From CAYYAQ01 sp964469555 (GTDB lineage Bacteria > Planctomycetota > UBA1135 > UBA2386): DNA of 43,513 nucleotides. Shown here one piece after another: positions 25,429 through 33,666 of the stretch (the first letter of the stretch is position 1; every line of letters starts with the position of its first letter). The DNA lies in NCBI GenBank assembly GCA_964469555.1, contig CAYYAQ010000024.1, positions 1 to 43,513 on the forward strand, read 5' to 3'. Made by a program: the position numbers and the translations under genes. Below the pieces are notes generated by a model that was given only the letters and a program-made list of their open reading frames with translations, was not told where the DNA came from and ran no database searches.

Positions 25429-27174
25429 ATGATGCGACTCATTTGCCCGCTGGCCTTGTTGCTGATGGCGCCCGCCAGGGCTCAGAACGCCATGGTGGTC
25501 GATGCCGGGAAGGTCACCGGCACGATCCGCAGCCTGCAGGGCGTCAACTGCGGCCCTCTCAACCTGAAGCGGAACCTGGATCTGACGGCCTGGTACCGCC
25601 GGCTTCGCATCGACACGATCCGCGCGCACGACTACTACGGTCCCTTCGACATCCCGGCCATCTTCGCCGACCAGACCAAGAGCGCGACCGATCCCAAGTC
25701 CTACGACTTCAAGGACTCGGACACCTACATGAAGGGCATTGTGGACAGCGGTGCCGTGCCCTTCTTGCGGCTCGGTATCAGCTGGAACCAGAAGGGTTGG
25801 GCGCTGCAGATGAGCCTCGACAAACTGGCCGAGGTCTGCCGACGGATCGTCATGCACTACAATGCCGGCTGGGCAAGCGGCCACCGCTACGGAATCACGC
25901 ATGTCGAGTTCTGGAATGAACCCAACGGCCCGGGCTTTTGGCCGGGCACGGCGGTGCAGTTCTTCCAGGCCTACGAGAAGACGGTGTCCAAGCTCAAGGG
26001 TGATGATGCGAGTCTCATCGTCGGCGCATGTGGTCTCGCGGGTCACGAGGACCCTGCCTATCGGGAGGCATTCATCTCCTACTGTGCGAAAAACAGCGTG
26101 CCTCTCGACTTCTACAGCTGGCATCTCTACGGCACGCGCGATCGGGGCAAGGCCAAGACTCCGCACCCTTTCGATGTCGTGAAGAACTCCCGCGCGGTGC
26201 AGGCAGTCCTCGACGCCAGCGGGATGAAGACGACCGGCCAGATCCTCTCGGAGTGGAACGTTGCGCTCGGTAGCGATCGCGGTACCTGGCTCCAGGATGT
26301 TGCCGGCGCCGCCTACTGTGCCAGCACGTTGATCTACATGCAGGACACCGAGATCGACAAGGCGCACCACTACCGTGGCGACGTTCATGGCGCGGGAGCC
26401 GGCGGAATGGGGTTGTTCGTCGATGGCTCCACCCCGCAAGCGAGGGCTTGGGTGTTTCAGATGAACGGCAGCATGCTGCTCACATCGCGAAGGCTCGAGG
26501 TCACTGGCACGGATCAGGACGGCTTTGCCGGCCTGGCGGGAGCCAACGGCGATGGCAGCGAGGTGCGCATCCTGGTTGCTGACTACCAAGGCACCACGAC
26601 GACTCGAAGCTTGCAGGTGGACAACCTGCCGAGCGGCCGTTGGTTGGTGGAACGATGGGGCATGAGTGTTGGCACTCCGAAATACCAACGTCTGGACTCG
26701 GGTCTCATGACCGTCTCCGGCTCGCTGTCCCTGTCGCTGCCGAGCGGCCGCTACGTCCAGCAGGTGCGGATCACCAAGGCCAAGGGAACCGGTGCGGTTC
26801 TCAGGCTGGCCGATCCGATGCTGCCCTACCAGGGTGCCCGTGGTGACTTCGTCATCAGCGGCGCGCCGCCGGGCGCGACCTACATCGTCGCGATGTCCGC
26901 TTCCGGTTCGCAGCCGGGGTTTCGACTCCCCGGCGGGCCGATCCTACCGCTCAACTACGATGTCCTGACCGACGTCGGTCTGGCCCTGCTCGGCACGCCG
27001 TCTTTCCGTGATCTGTCAGGGACGGTGCCGGCATCCGGCACGCTTGCCGGGTCCTTCGATTTTGGCAAACTGCCTGCCATCGCCATCAGCGGTGAGGTCA
27101 CCTTCGCGGGTGTCTTCCTGTCCGGTGCGCGCTTCGCTGCTGTTACCAACGCTGACTCTGCCAAGGTCCAATGA
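25429..27174 (+). CDS. Secreted GH39-like glycoside hydrolase with C-terminal module
   Basis: The ATG at 25429 (or 25432) has a GGAG site 8 bases upstream; the signal peptide ends at APARAQ (residue 19). The TIM-barrel domain carries the acid/base Glu164 in FWNEPNG (161-167) and the candidate nucleophile Glu275 in LSEWN (273-277), 111 residues apart, as in GH39 and related clan A enzymes; GH51 is the main alternative. Beta-xylosidase or iduronidase activity is typical of GH39, but the substrate is not determined here. From about residue 460 a beta-rich module follows (GAPPGATYIVAMSASGS...), related to those of its neighbours. The stop overlaps the CotH-like gene in ATGA, so the two are coupled. 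Confidence 0.8.
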   Translation: MMRLICPLALLLMAPARAQNAMVVDAGKVTGTIRSLQGVNCGPLNLKRNLDLTAWYRRLRIDTIRAHDYYGPFDIPAIFADQTKSATDPKSYDFKDSDTYMKGIVDSGAVPFLRLGISWNQKGWALQMSLDKLAEVCRRIVMHYNAGWASGHRYGITHVEFWNEPNGPGFWPGTAVQFFQAYEKTVSKLKGDDASLIVGACGLAGHEDPAYREAFISYCAKNSVPLDFYSWHLYGTRDRGKAKTPHPFDVVKNSRAVQAVLDASGMKTTGQILSEWNVALGSDRGTWLQDVAGAAYCASTLIYMQDTEIDKAHHYRGDVHGAGAGGMGLFVDGSTPQARAWVFQMNGSMLLTSRRLEVTGTDQDGFAGLAGANGDGSEVRILVADYQGTTTTRSLQVDNLPSGRWLVERWGMSVGTPKYQRLDSGLMTVSGSLSLSLPSGRYVQQVRITKAKGTGAVLRLADPMLPYQGARGDFVISGAPPGATYIVAMSASGSQPGFRLPGGPILPLNYDVLTDVGLALLGTPSFRDLSGTVPASGTLAGSFDFGKLPAIAISGEVTFAGVFLSGARFAAVTNADSAKVQ

Positions 27175-29582
27175 TGAACATGATGACTCTCCGAAACCTG
27201 GCTCTTCCGGTTCTTTCCCTGGTTTTCGCGACCCAGGCCCGCGCGCAGCAGCCCGATCTATACGACGAGACCGTCTTGCGTACTTTCAAACTGACTTTCA
27301 GCCAGAGTGACTGGTGGAACCAGCTTACCAACAACGCAGCCAGCAAGACCGAAATTGCCGCCGACCTGGTAGTCGACGGCAAGGCCTACCAGGGTGTCGG
27401 CGTACGCTTCAAGGGCAACTCCTCGTATCGCGTGCCAGGAAAGAAAAAGCCGTTCAAGATCGTCGTGGACTTCACGGATCCCGATTTGGATCTCTACGGA
27501 TATGCGACCTTGAACCTCAACAACTGCTTCAAGGATCCGACGTTTTGCCGTGAGGTCCTGACGTATCGGATCGCCCGCCAGTACACCGCTGCGAGCAAGG
27601 CGAACTTCATCAAGCTCGTCATCAACAACGAGAACTGGGGGGTCTACGTCAATGTCCAGCAGGTCAACAAGGACTTCATGTCGGAGTGGTTCGAGGACAA
27701 CGACGGCAATCGCTACAAGGGCGACCGACCATCACGTTCCGGCCCTCGGGACGGCACCGCCATGATCTGGTTGGGCGGGGGCCAGTTGCCCTACCAACAG
27801 TCCTACGAGCTCAAGTCCGAGAACAATCCGACTCCTTGGACCGACTTGATCGACGTCTGTGACGTCCTGAACAACACCCCGCTGAATCAGCTGGAGCAGA
27901 AGCTACCGCAGGTGTTCGATGTGGACCGGGCGCTTTGGCACCTGGCGTTGAACAACCTGTTTGTCAATCTCGACAGCTACGTAGGTCCGGGTCACAACTT
28001 CTACCTGCTGCACGACGACCATCACAGCCAGCTTTGCCTGGTCCCCTGGGACTTGAACGAGAGTTTCGGCGTGTTCACCATGGGCATGAGCGTTTCGCAA
28101 CTGCAGCGGCTCGACCCGCTGTTTCCCCAGCAAAAGGCCAGCCGGCCATTGGTCGCGCGGATGCTGGCAGCACCGGGGTTCCGTGACCAGTATTTTTCTC
28201 ACCTGCGAACCCTGCTGGAGGATGTCTGGGATTGGAATACGATCTCACCGCTGGTCACGCAGTATCAGAATCTGATCCGCGCCGAGGTGCTGGCCGATAC
28301 CAAGAAGCTCTACAGCAACGATGCCTTCACGCGCAACGTGACTCAGGACTACCGGGCCGGCGGCACCATTCCTGGACTGAAGCCGTTCCTCGAGGTTCGT
28401 CGTTCCTACCTCGCCAGTCATGTAGAGATCGCCAAGCAGTCGCCGCAGATTACCAAGGTCAGCCATGCCCCTGCTTCGCCGTTGCCGTCGGAGACGGTGT
28501 GGGTGAACGCGACGGTCAGCGGCGGCACACTGCGGGAGGTCTCCTTGCTCCATCGGGCTCGCGGAGCCTTCGCCGACGCGCTGATGTACGATGACGGCAA
28601 GCATCACGACGGCGCCGCCAATGATGGCGAGTTCGGGGTCTCGATCACACCGCAGGCTGCCGGCGCGAAGGTCGAATACTACGTCTCTGCGCAGCTCCAG
28701 GGCGCCGGTCTTGCGATGTCGCCGCGGTTTGCTTCGCACCAGCCGCTGTCTTATCGCGTGCAGACTAGCAAGGGAGGAAACAGCCTCGTGATCAACGAGT
28801 TCGTCGCCAAGAACGAGACCGGCATCGTCGACCAGCAAAACGAGTACGAAGACTGGGTCGAGTTGTACAACCCGACCGCCAGTGCGATTGTCGCCAGCGG
28901 AATGTACCTGACTGACAACATCAACGATCCCACCAAGTGGCAGATCCCCAGTGGTGTGACTGTGCAGGCAGGCGCGACCCTGCTGATCTGGTGTGATGAC
29001 GAGCCTACCGAGGGTTTGTTGCACGCGACCTTCAAGCTCGACAACGATGGCGAGGAAATCGCGATCTATGACACCGACGGCTCGACCCAGCTGGATTACA
29101 TCGCTTTCGAAAAACTCCGGACCGACCACGCCGGCGGACGGATGTTCGATGGGCAAGGTCTGTGGGTGTCATTTCCCGATCCGACGCCGCGGAATCCCAA
29201 TACCCCGTCGAGCTGCGGAGAGCGGCGATACTCGGCGCTCGAACCTCGCTTGAACGTCATGAAGATGAAGCTGCCGGACAGCCCCAAGATCGGCACTCCC
29301 GTGACGTTCTCGATCAGTGATGGACCTGTCAACGGCGGGGTGAATGCGGTCATCGCCGTGGAGCCTGTCCACATCAGCCTGATGGGGTCGGTGGTCATGC
29401 TGATGCCACCGCTCTACTCCTTCTTGGCGGGCACCACGGATGCGTCAGGCAACGCGACCCTGCCGTTCACCATCCCGAACCTGCCGGTGCTGGTCAACCT
29501 ACGTGGCTACACCCAGACCTGGGCGGCGTCCGGATCGGTCTTGATGCTGTCCAACGCCATCGAGATCACCTTCTGTCGCTGA
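27171..29582 (+). CDS. Secreted CotH-family protein with lamin-tail and C-terminal module
   Basis: This encodes 803 residues starting at the ATG at 27171, overlapping the upstream stop (ATGA). A signal peptide ends near ARAQQ (residue 27). Residues 30-440 are CotH-like, with KGNSSYR (81-87), the N-rich NLNNCFKDPTF (115-125) and the family motif VPWDLNESFG (291-300), which in CotH protein kinases holds metal and catalytic acidic residues. Around 540-690 lies a lamin-tail domain (VINEFVAKNETG, NEYEDWVELYNP). The last 100 residues (LPDSPKIGTPVTFSISDGPV, then PFTIPNLPVLVN ... SNAIEITFC) form the shared C-terminal module. It may act with the coupled GH39-like enzyme at the cell surface. Confidence 0.85.
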   Translation: MMNMMTLRNLALPVLSLVFATQARAQQPDLYDETVLRTFKLTFSQSDWWNQLTNNAASKTEIAADLVVDGKAYQGVGVRFKGNSSYRVPGKKKPFKIVVDFTDPDLDLYGYATLNLNNCFKDPTFCREVLTYRIARQYTAASKANFIKLVINNENWGVYVNVQQVNKDFMSEWFEDNDGNRYKGDRPSRSGPRDGTAMIWLGGGQLPYQQSYELKSENNPTPWTDLIDVCDVLNNTPLNQLEQKLPQVFDVDRALWHLALNNLFVNLDSYVGPGHNFYLLHDDHHSQLCLVPWDLNESFGVFTMGMSVSQLQRLDPLFPQQKASRPLVARMLAAPGFRDQYFSHLRTLLEDVWDWNTISPLVTQYQNLIRAEVLADTKKLYSNDAFTRNVTQDYRAGGTIPGLKPFLEVRRSYLASHVEIAKQSPQITKVSHAPASPLPSETVWVNATVSGGTLREVSLLHRARGAFADALMYDDGKHHDGAANDGEFGVSITPQAAGAKVEYYVSAQLQGAGLAMSPRFASHQPLSYRVQTSKGGNSLVINEFVAKNETGIVDQQNEYEDWVELYNPTASAIVASGMYLTDNINDPTKWQIPSGVTVQAGATLLIWCDDEPTEGLLHATFKLDNDGEEIAIYDTDGSTQLDYIAFEKLRTDHAGGRMFDGQGLWVSFPDPTPRNPNTPSSCGERRYSALEPRLNVMKMKLPDSPKIGTPVTFSISDGPVNGGVNAVIAVEPVHISLMGSVVMLMPPLYSFLAGTTDASGNATLPFTIPNLPVLVNLRGYTQTWAASGSVLMLSNAIEITFCR

Positions 29583-29591
29583 TCGTTACGT

Positions 29592-29613
29592 CGCCCCGGG
29601 TGAAGACCCGGCG
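29592..29613 (+). terminator. Possible terminator hairpin after the CotH gene
   Basis: CCGGGT and ACCCGG pair around GAAG just after the stop codon. There is no clear U-tract, so confidence is low. Confidence 0.3.
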
Positions 29614-29887
29614 CGACCCAGGGGAATCTGTCGTTGCGGACCGCTTTACCTCGGGCCCCACCAATCCCGGGTCTCGGGTAGCGTCACCGCCACCGAGATC
29701 CGCAAGAAGGGATTCACTGACCGGGTGTCTCTGCGGGCGTAGATGGGTTTCAGATTGACTCGATCTGTTCTGACCTCGTGCCTCGATCGGAGAAGCAGGT
29801 CCATTGCAATTGGATCGCCTACCCGCGAGAGATCCGATTTCACTAGAATGCGTGAATCCTGCCCTACCCAAGCAGGAGAACCAAAGC

Positions 29888-32587
29888 ATGCAGACCCATC
29901 GAGATTCCCCCGTCATTTTCTCCGAGCGGTTTGTCTCCCGCGTCTGTGCAGCGGTGATCTTCTCATTCGTGTTCGCCGGAACTCTCTCCGCCGCCAACCC
30001 CCAAACCGATCGCCCGGTGCTGGTCGAAGCCGAGGGGTTCGCCGACACCGGGGGCTGGGTCATTGATCCTCAGTTCATGGATCTCATGGGCTCGCCCTAT
30101 CTGCTCGCCCACGGTCTCGGGGTCCCGGTGAGCGATGCCGCGACGGAAGTGGCCATCCCGAAGGCAGGCATCTACCGGGTTTGGGTGCGCACAAAGGACT
30201 GGGTGGCGCAGTGGAAGGCCCCTGGCACACCGGGCCGTTTCAAGGTGATCATCAACGGAGAGCACCTCGAAACCACCTTCGGGACCGTCGGAGCGCAGTG
30301 GCACTGGCAAGACGGTGGGAAGATCGATCTGCCAAAAGGAAAACTCCGCCTCGTGCTCCACGACCTCACCGGGTTCGAGGGACGTTGCGACGCCATCCTG
30401 TTCTCGAGCGATCCCTCTTTCGTCCCGCCCAACAAGGACCCGGAGATGCTTGCTTTCCGCCGCCGCTGTCTTGGGCTTTCCGACAAACCGGAGCGGGCTG
30501 GTGAGTATGACCTGGTCGTTACCGGAGGGGGGATCGCCGGCACCTGCGCCGCGGTCACCGCCGCACGCCTCGGCTTGAAAGTCGCCCTCATCCAGGACCG
30601 ACCGGTCCTGGGCGGCAACAACAGTTCGGAAGTCCGCGTGTGGATGCAAGGAGCGCGCAGCAAGGAACCCTGGCCCCGCGTCGGTGATGTGGTCGCCGAA
30701 CTGGAAGCCAGCCGACGTGCCCACTATGGATCCGCGAACACGGCCGACCTCTACGAGGACGACAAGAAACTGGCCGTCGCACGGGGCGAATCAAACATCG
30801 ACCTCTTCCTCGGATACCGGGGCAACGGCGTGGAGATGGGGGGCAACCGTATCCGGGCAGTCCTCGCCCAGGAGATCCGTACCGGAAAGCGCCTCCGCTT
30901 CGGCGGGCGCTGGTTCGCCGACTGCACGGGGGACGCCTGCATCGGCGCCATCGCCGGAGCCCACTTCGACTTGCAGAAGAAGAACAAGATGGGCCCGTGC
31001 AACCTGTGGAATGTCTGCGAGTGCAAGGACACCAACGCGATCAACACCGGGACCAAGGAATCCACCGAGGCCGTCCACTTCCCGCGTTGCCCATGGGCGC
31101 TCGACCTCTCCGATAAACCCTTCCCGGGCCGGCATAAGGTCAAGCCCGACCCGAACCAGCTTGGCGGCTGGTACTGGGAGAGCGGCTTTGACCGCGACCC
31201 GATCAAGGAGATGGAATACGTCCGCGACTGGAACTTCCGCGCCATGTACGGCGCCTGGGACGCACTCAAGAACGTCGACAAGGTGCTGACCAGGCACAGG
31301 CTCAACTGGTCGGCCTACATCCTCGGCAAACGCGAGTCCCGCCGTCTCCTCGGCGATGTGATCCTCGACGTGAAAGACCTCATGCAAGATCGGAGATTCC
31401 CCGACGGATGCGCTCCCACTGGCTGGGACAACGATCTCCATGTCCCGAGCCCCAAGTACAACAAGGGCTTCGAGGGAGACGCCTTCATCGCAAGCGCCAA
31501 ACACGGGTACTTTCCGGCCTTCAAGGACAACCGTTCCTTCTGGATTCCCTACCGCTGCCTCTACTCCCGAAACATCGACAACCTCTTCATGGCCGGGCGA
31601 TGCATCAGCGTCACCCACGACGCGCTCGGCGCGGTGCGGGTGATGCGCACCTGCGGCACTCAGGGCGAAATTGTCGGGATGGCAGCAAGCGTCTGCAAGG
31701 CGTTCGATACCAACCCTCGCGGCGTTTACAAAAAGCACCTCGCCGACCTCCGGAAACGGATGCGCAAAGGAGTCGGCAAGGTCGACGGCTCCACCATTCC
31801 CTATTCAAACCAAGGGGAGCACGGAAGCAGCCTGCGCCAGGTCACCCTTTCTCAGCCCAAGTGGCTCGGGCGTGCCGGGAAGAACCTCGCACGCATCGCC
31901 AAGGTGAGCACCTCCACCTCCGCGAAGGTCGATGGCGTCGATCGAACGGTACTCCTCAACGACGGGAATGGAAGAATCGAAGACAACAGCGCCCGCTGGT
32001 TGGGCAAGGGCCCACTGCCTCACATCGTTGAATATCGATGGGACGAACCGGTCGAACTCGGAGCCGCGCGGATGATCTCTGGCAGGTACAACGGTGCCCG
32101 GATCCTCAACCCTGTCAGCCATTTCAAGCTCCAGTATCACGATGGAAGAACCTGGCGAGAGATCCTTCCTGCAATCGAGGGGAACGAAAACCCGGCCTGG
32201 TCCGCGACCTTCCCACCGGTGAAAGCAAAGCACCTCCGACTCGTCATCACCAAGACCCCGCACAACATCTCCCGCTTGTGGGAGGTCGAGTTCTACCAGC
32301 CTGTTCACGCGCCGGAAGCCAAACAACCGCTACCCAACATCGTGTTCATTCTCACGGATGACATGGGCTACGGAGATCTCAGTTGCTACGGCGCCACGAA
32401 GATCAAGACGGACGAAAACTACAATCCGACCACCTTGGAGCAGCCGAAGGAAACACTCTCCATTGAGCAGTTGGATGCGTTGTTCCGCAGGTCGAAGGCC
32501 GCGAAAAGGCCCGAATCGTTCGGAGTTCTCCGCCGGGGTATCAGGTTCGACGGCGACTCGCGAGTGAAGGAACGGGTAAGCGGCTGA
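29888..32587 (+). CDS. Secreted FAD-dependent oxidoreductase fused to a truncated sulfatase start
   Basis: The ATG at 29888 has AGGAG 9 bases upstream, and the signal peptide ends at TLSAAN (about residue 36). A beta-sandwich (about 40-190, EAEGFADTGGW ...) precedes an FAD-binding domain with VVTGGGIAGTCAA (near 210-222) and GGNNSSEVR, as in the FAD-dependent oxidoreductase family PF12831. A discoidin-like domain follows (about 700-805). At residues 816-842 the sequence suddenly becomes a sulfatase N-terminus (PNIVFILTDDMGYGDLSCYG), but it ends after KIKT, before the Cys/Ser sulfatase active-site motif. The final 57 residues are unrelated. The whole looks like an oxidoreductase gene whose end was joined to a deleted sulfatase gene. 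Confidence 0.8.
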   Translation: MQTHRDSPVIFSERFVSRVCAAVIFSFVFAGTLSAANPQTDRPVLVEAEGFADTGGWVIDPQFMDLMGSPYLLAHGLGVPVSDAATEVAIPKAGIYRVWVRTKDWVAQWKAPGTPGRFKVIINGEHLETTFGTVGAQWHWQDGGKIDLPKGKLRLVLHDLTGFEGRCDAILFSSDPSFVPPNKDPEMLAFRRRCLGLSDKPERAGEYDLVVTGGGIAGTCAAVTAARLGLKVALIQDRPVLGGNNSSEVRVWMQGARSKEPWPRVGDVVAELEASRRAHYGSANTADLYEDDKKLAVARGESNIDLFLGYRGNGVEMGGNRIRAVLAQEIRTGKRLRFGGRWFADCTGDACIGAIAGAHFDLQKKNKMGPCNLWNVCECKDTNAINTGTKESTEAVHFPRCPWALDLSDKPFPGRHKVKPDPNQLGGWYWESGFDRDPIKEMEYVRDWNFRAMYGAWDALKNVDKVLTRHRLNWSAYILGKRESRRLLGDVILDVKDLMQDRRFPDGCAPTGWDNDLHVPSPKYNKGFEGDAFIASAKHGYFPAFKDNRSFWIPYRCLYSRNIDNLFMAGRCISVTHDALGAVRVMRTCGTQGEIVGMAASVCKAFDTNPRGVYKKHLADLRKRMRKGVGKVDGSTIPYSNQGEHGSSLRQVTLSQPKWLGRAGKNLARIAKVSTSTSAKVDGVDRTVLLNDGNGRIEDNSARWLGKGPLPHIVEYRWDEPVELGAARMISGRYNGARILNPVSHFKLQYHDGRTWREILPAIEGNENPAWSATFPPVKAKHLRLVITKTPHNISRLWEVEFYQPVHAPEAKQPLPNIVFILTDDMGYGDLSCYGATKIKTDENYNPTTLEQPKETLSIEQLDALFRRSKAAKRPESFGVLRRGIRFDGDSRVKERVSG

Positions 32588-32810
32588 AAGGGTACGCGCC
32601 TACCAATCCACGGCCTTGGTGGGCACGAAGCGAGAGGAGCAGAAGATGACTGAAGGAGTCGAGCAGCTCAGCCACGAGAGTGCGACCGCACGAGATCTGT
32701 TCCTCCTTCATCTGCCAAACGCGGCGGGCGTCGAGGAACTCCTGCATCCCCCTCGACGGAGCTTCACCCGCCCTGCGCCAACGCGGTGCGGGCCGAGTCT
32801 CTGCAGCGAA

Positions 32811-33217
32811 CTAGTGGCCCAGAAACAGCCGAAGCCCTGGCGACATGGCGACACCACCGACCGCAGCATTGTCGAGCTGTAGGACTTGAACCCGGTACGA
32901 CAGTGCACTCGGCGTTCTGCAGAGGGCCGACAGGTCCGGGACCGCGAAGGGAATGCTGAGACCACCAACTGGTACCAATGTGCCGGCCTGCGCGATGGGA
33001 TTGACGAGCAACCTGCCACCGAGGAGCGGGATCGAAACCGCTTGCTGGCCCACCAGTATCAGACCGAGGGCCGCGGTCCCCGATGAGTTCGATGCCAACA
33101 CGTTGATGTTTCTGAGAAACACCGGTGCCGCACTGGGAGTGAGTGTTGGAATCCCGAGTTTCCCGGCCAGCCCCACGCCGTAGTTGGGTGCCGACGCGAT
33201 GCAGATATTCGAGCCAC
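32811..33217 (-). pseudogene. Orphan C-terminal module of a secreted protein
   Basis: On the minus strand residues from CIASAPNYGVGLAGK to the end (GLRLFLGH, stop at 32811) form a typical planctomycete C-terminal module: IPTLTPSAAPVFLRNINVLA, LILVGQQAVSIPLLGGRLLV, GGLSIPFAVPD and QVLQLDNAAVGGVAMSPGL. Upstream of about 33217 the frame stays open to 33464 but is antisense to an N-formylglutamate amidohydrolase remnant, so the N-terminal enzyme or binding domain is lost. The 223 bases to its right boundary with the FAD gene (32588-32810) show no gene. Confidence 0.75.
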
Positions 33218-33545
33218 CCTCGGTCTCACAGATGAGGAACTTGAAGAAGAGCTCAACATGATGACCGACCACATGACCGCCGAGCTGTTTGAGCTTGAAG
33301 GCGCCGCACGTGTGGTATACCCCGTCAGTCGCATAGTCGTCGACCCGGAGAGATTCACTGACGATGAACAGGAGCCCATGGCAAGAAACGGCATGGGCGT
33401 GGTTCATACCCACCGCCAAGACGGGACACCCCTCCGAGGCCAACTCAGCCGGGAAGACAGGCAAGATCTAATCGAGCGATTCTACCTCACCACCAGAGGC
33501 TCGAAGAAGCAGTCACGAATGCCCTTGATGAGAACGGTCGGGCAT
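33197..33545 (+). pseudogene. N-formylglutamate amidohydrolase remnant
   Basis: The plus strand encodes DIRATLGLTDEELEEELN, then TAELFELEGAARVVYPVSRI, VVDPERFTDDEQEPMA and RNGMGVVHT, which is the N-terminal half of the N-formylglutamate amidohydrolase family (histidine degradation). After LIERFYL the frame must shift by one to continue as HHQRLEEAVTNALDENGRA, and homology ends near 33545. Both ends are missing, so it is non-functional. Nothing recognisable lies between 33546 and 33666. Confidence 0.8.
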
Positions 33546-33666
33546 GGAAGCGCCAGGACCACCACGGCCTCGTGGCCGTTCCGAGCAAGCGTCGTGCTAC
33601 GCGATCGTCGAGCTCTGTTCCTGGGGTTGACCGAGCACCCCGACCCGATCGATGCTCACGCGCCCC

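Noticed and set aside
25366..26688. Minus-strand open frame opposite the GH39-like gene
   Set aside because: Shadow of the plus-strand gene, which has a ribosome site, signal peptide and catalytic Glu motifs.
32541..32747. Small minus-strand frame between the FAD gene and the orphan module
   Set aside because: Short (68 codons), overlaps the end of the FAD gene and has no recognised motif.
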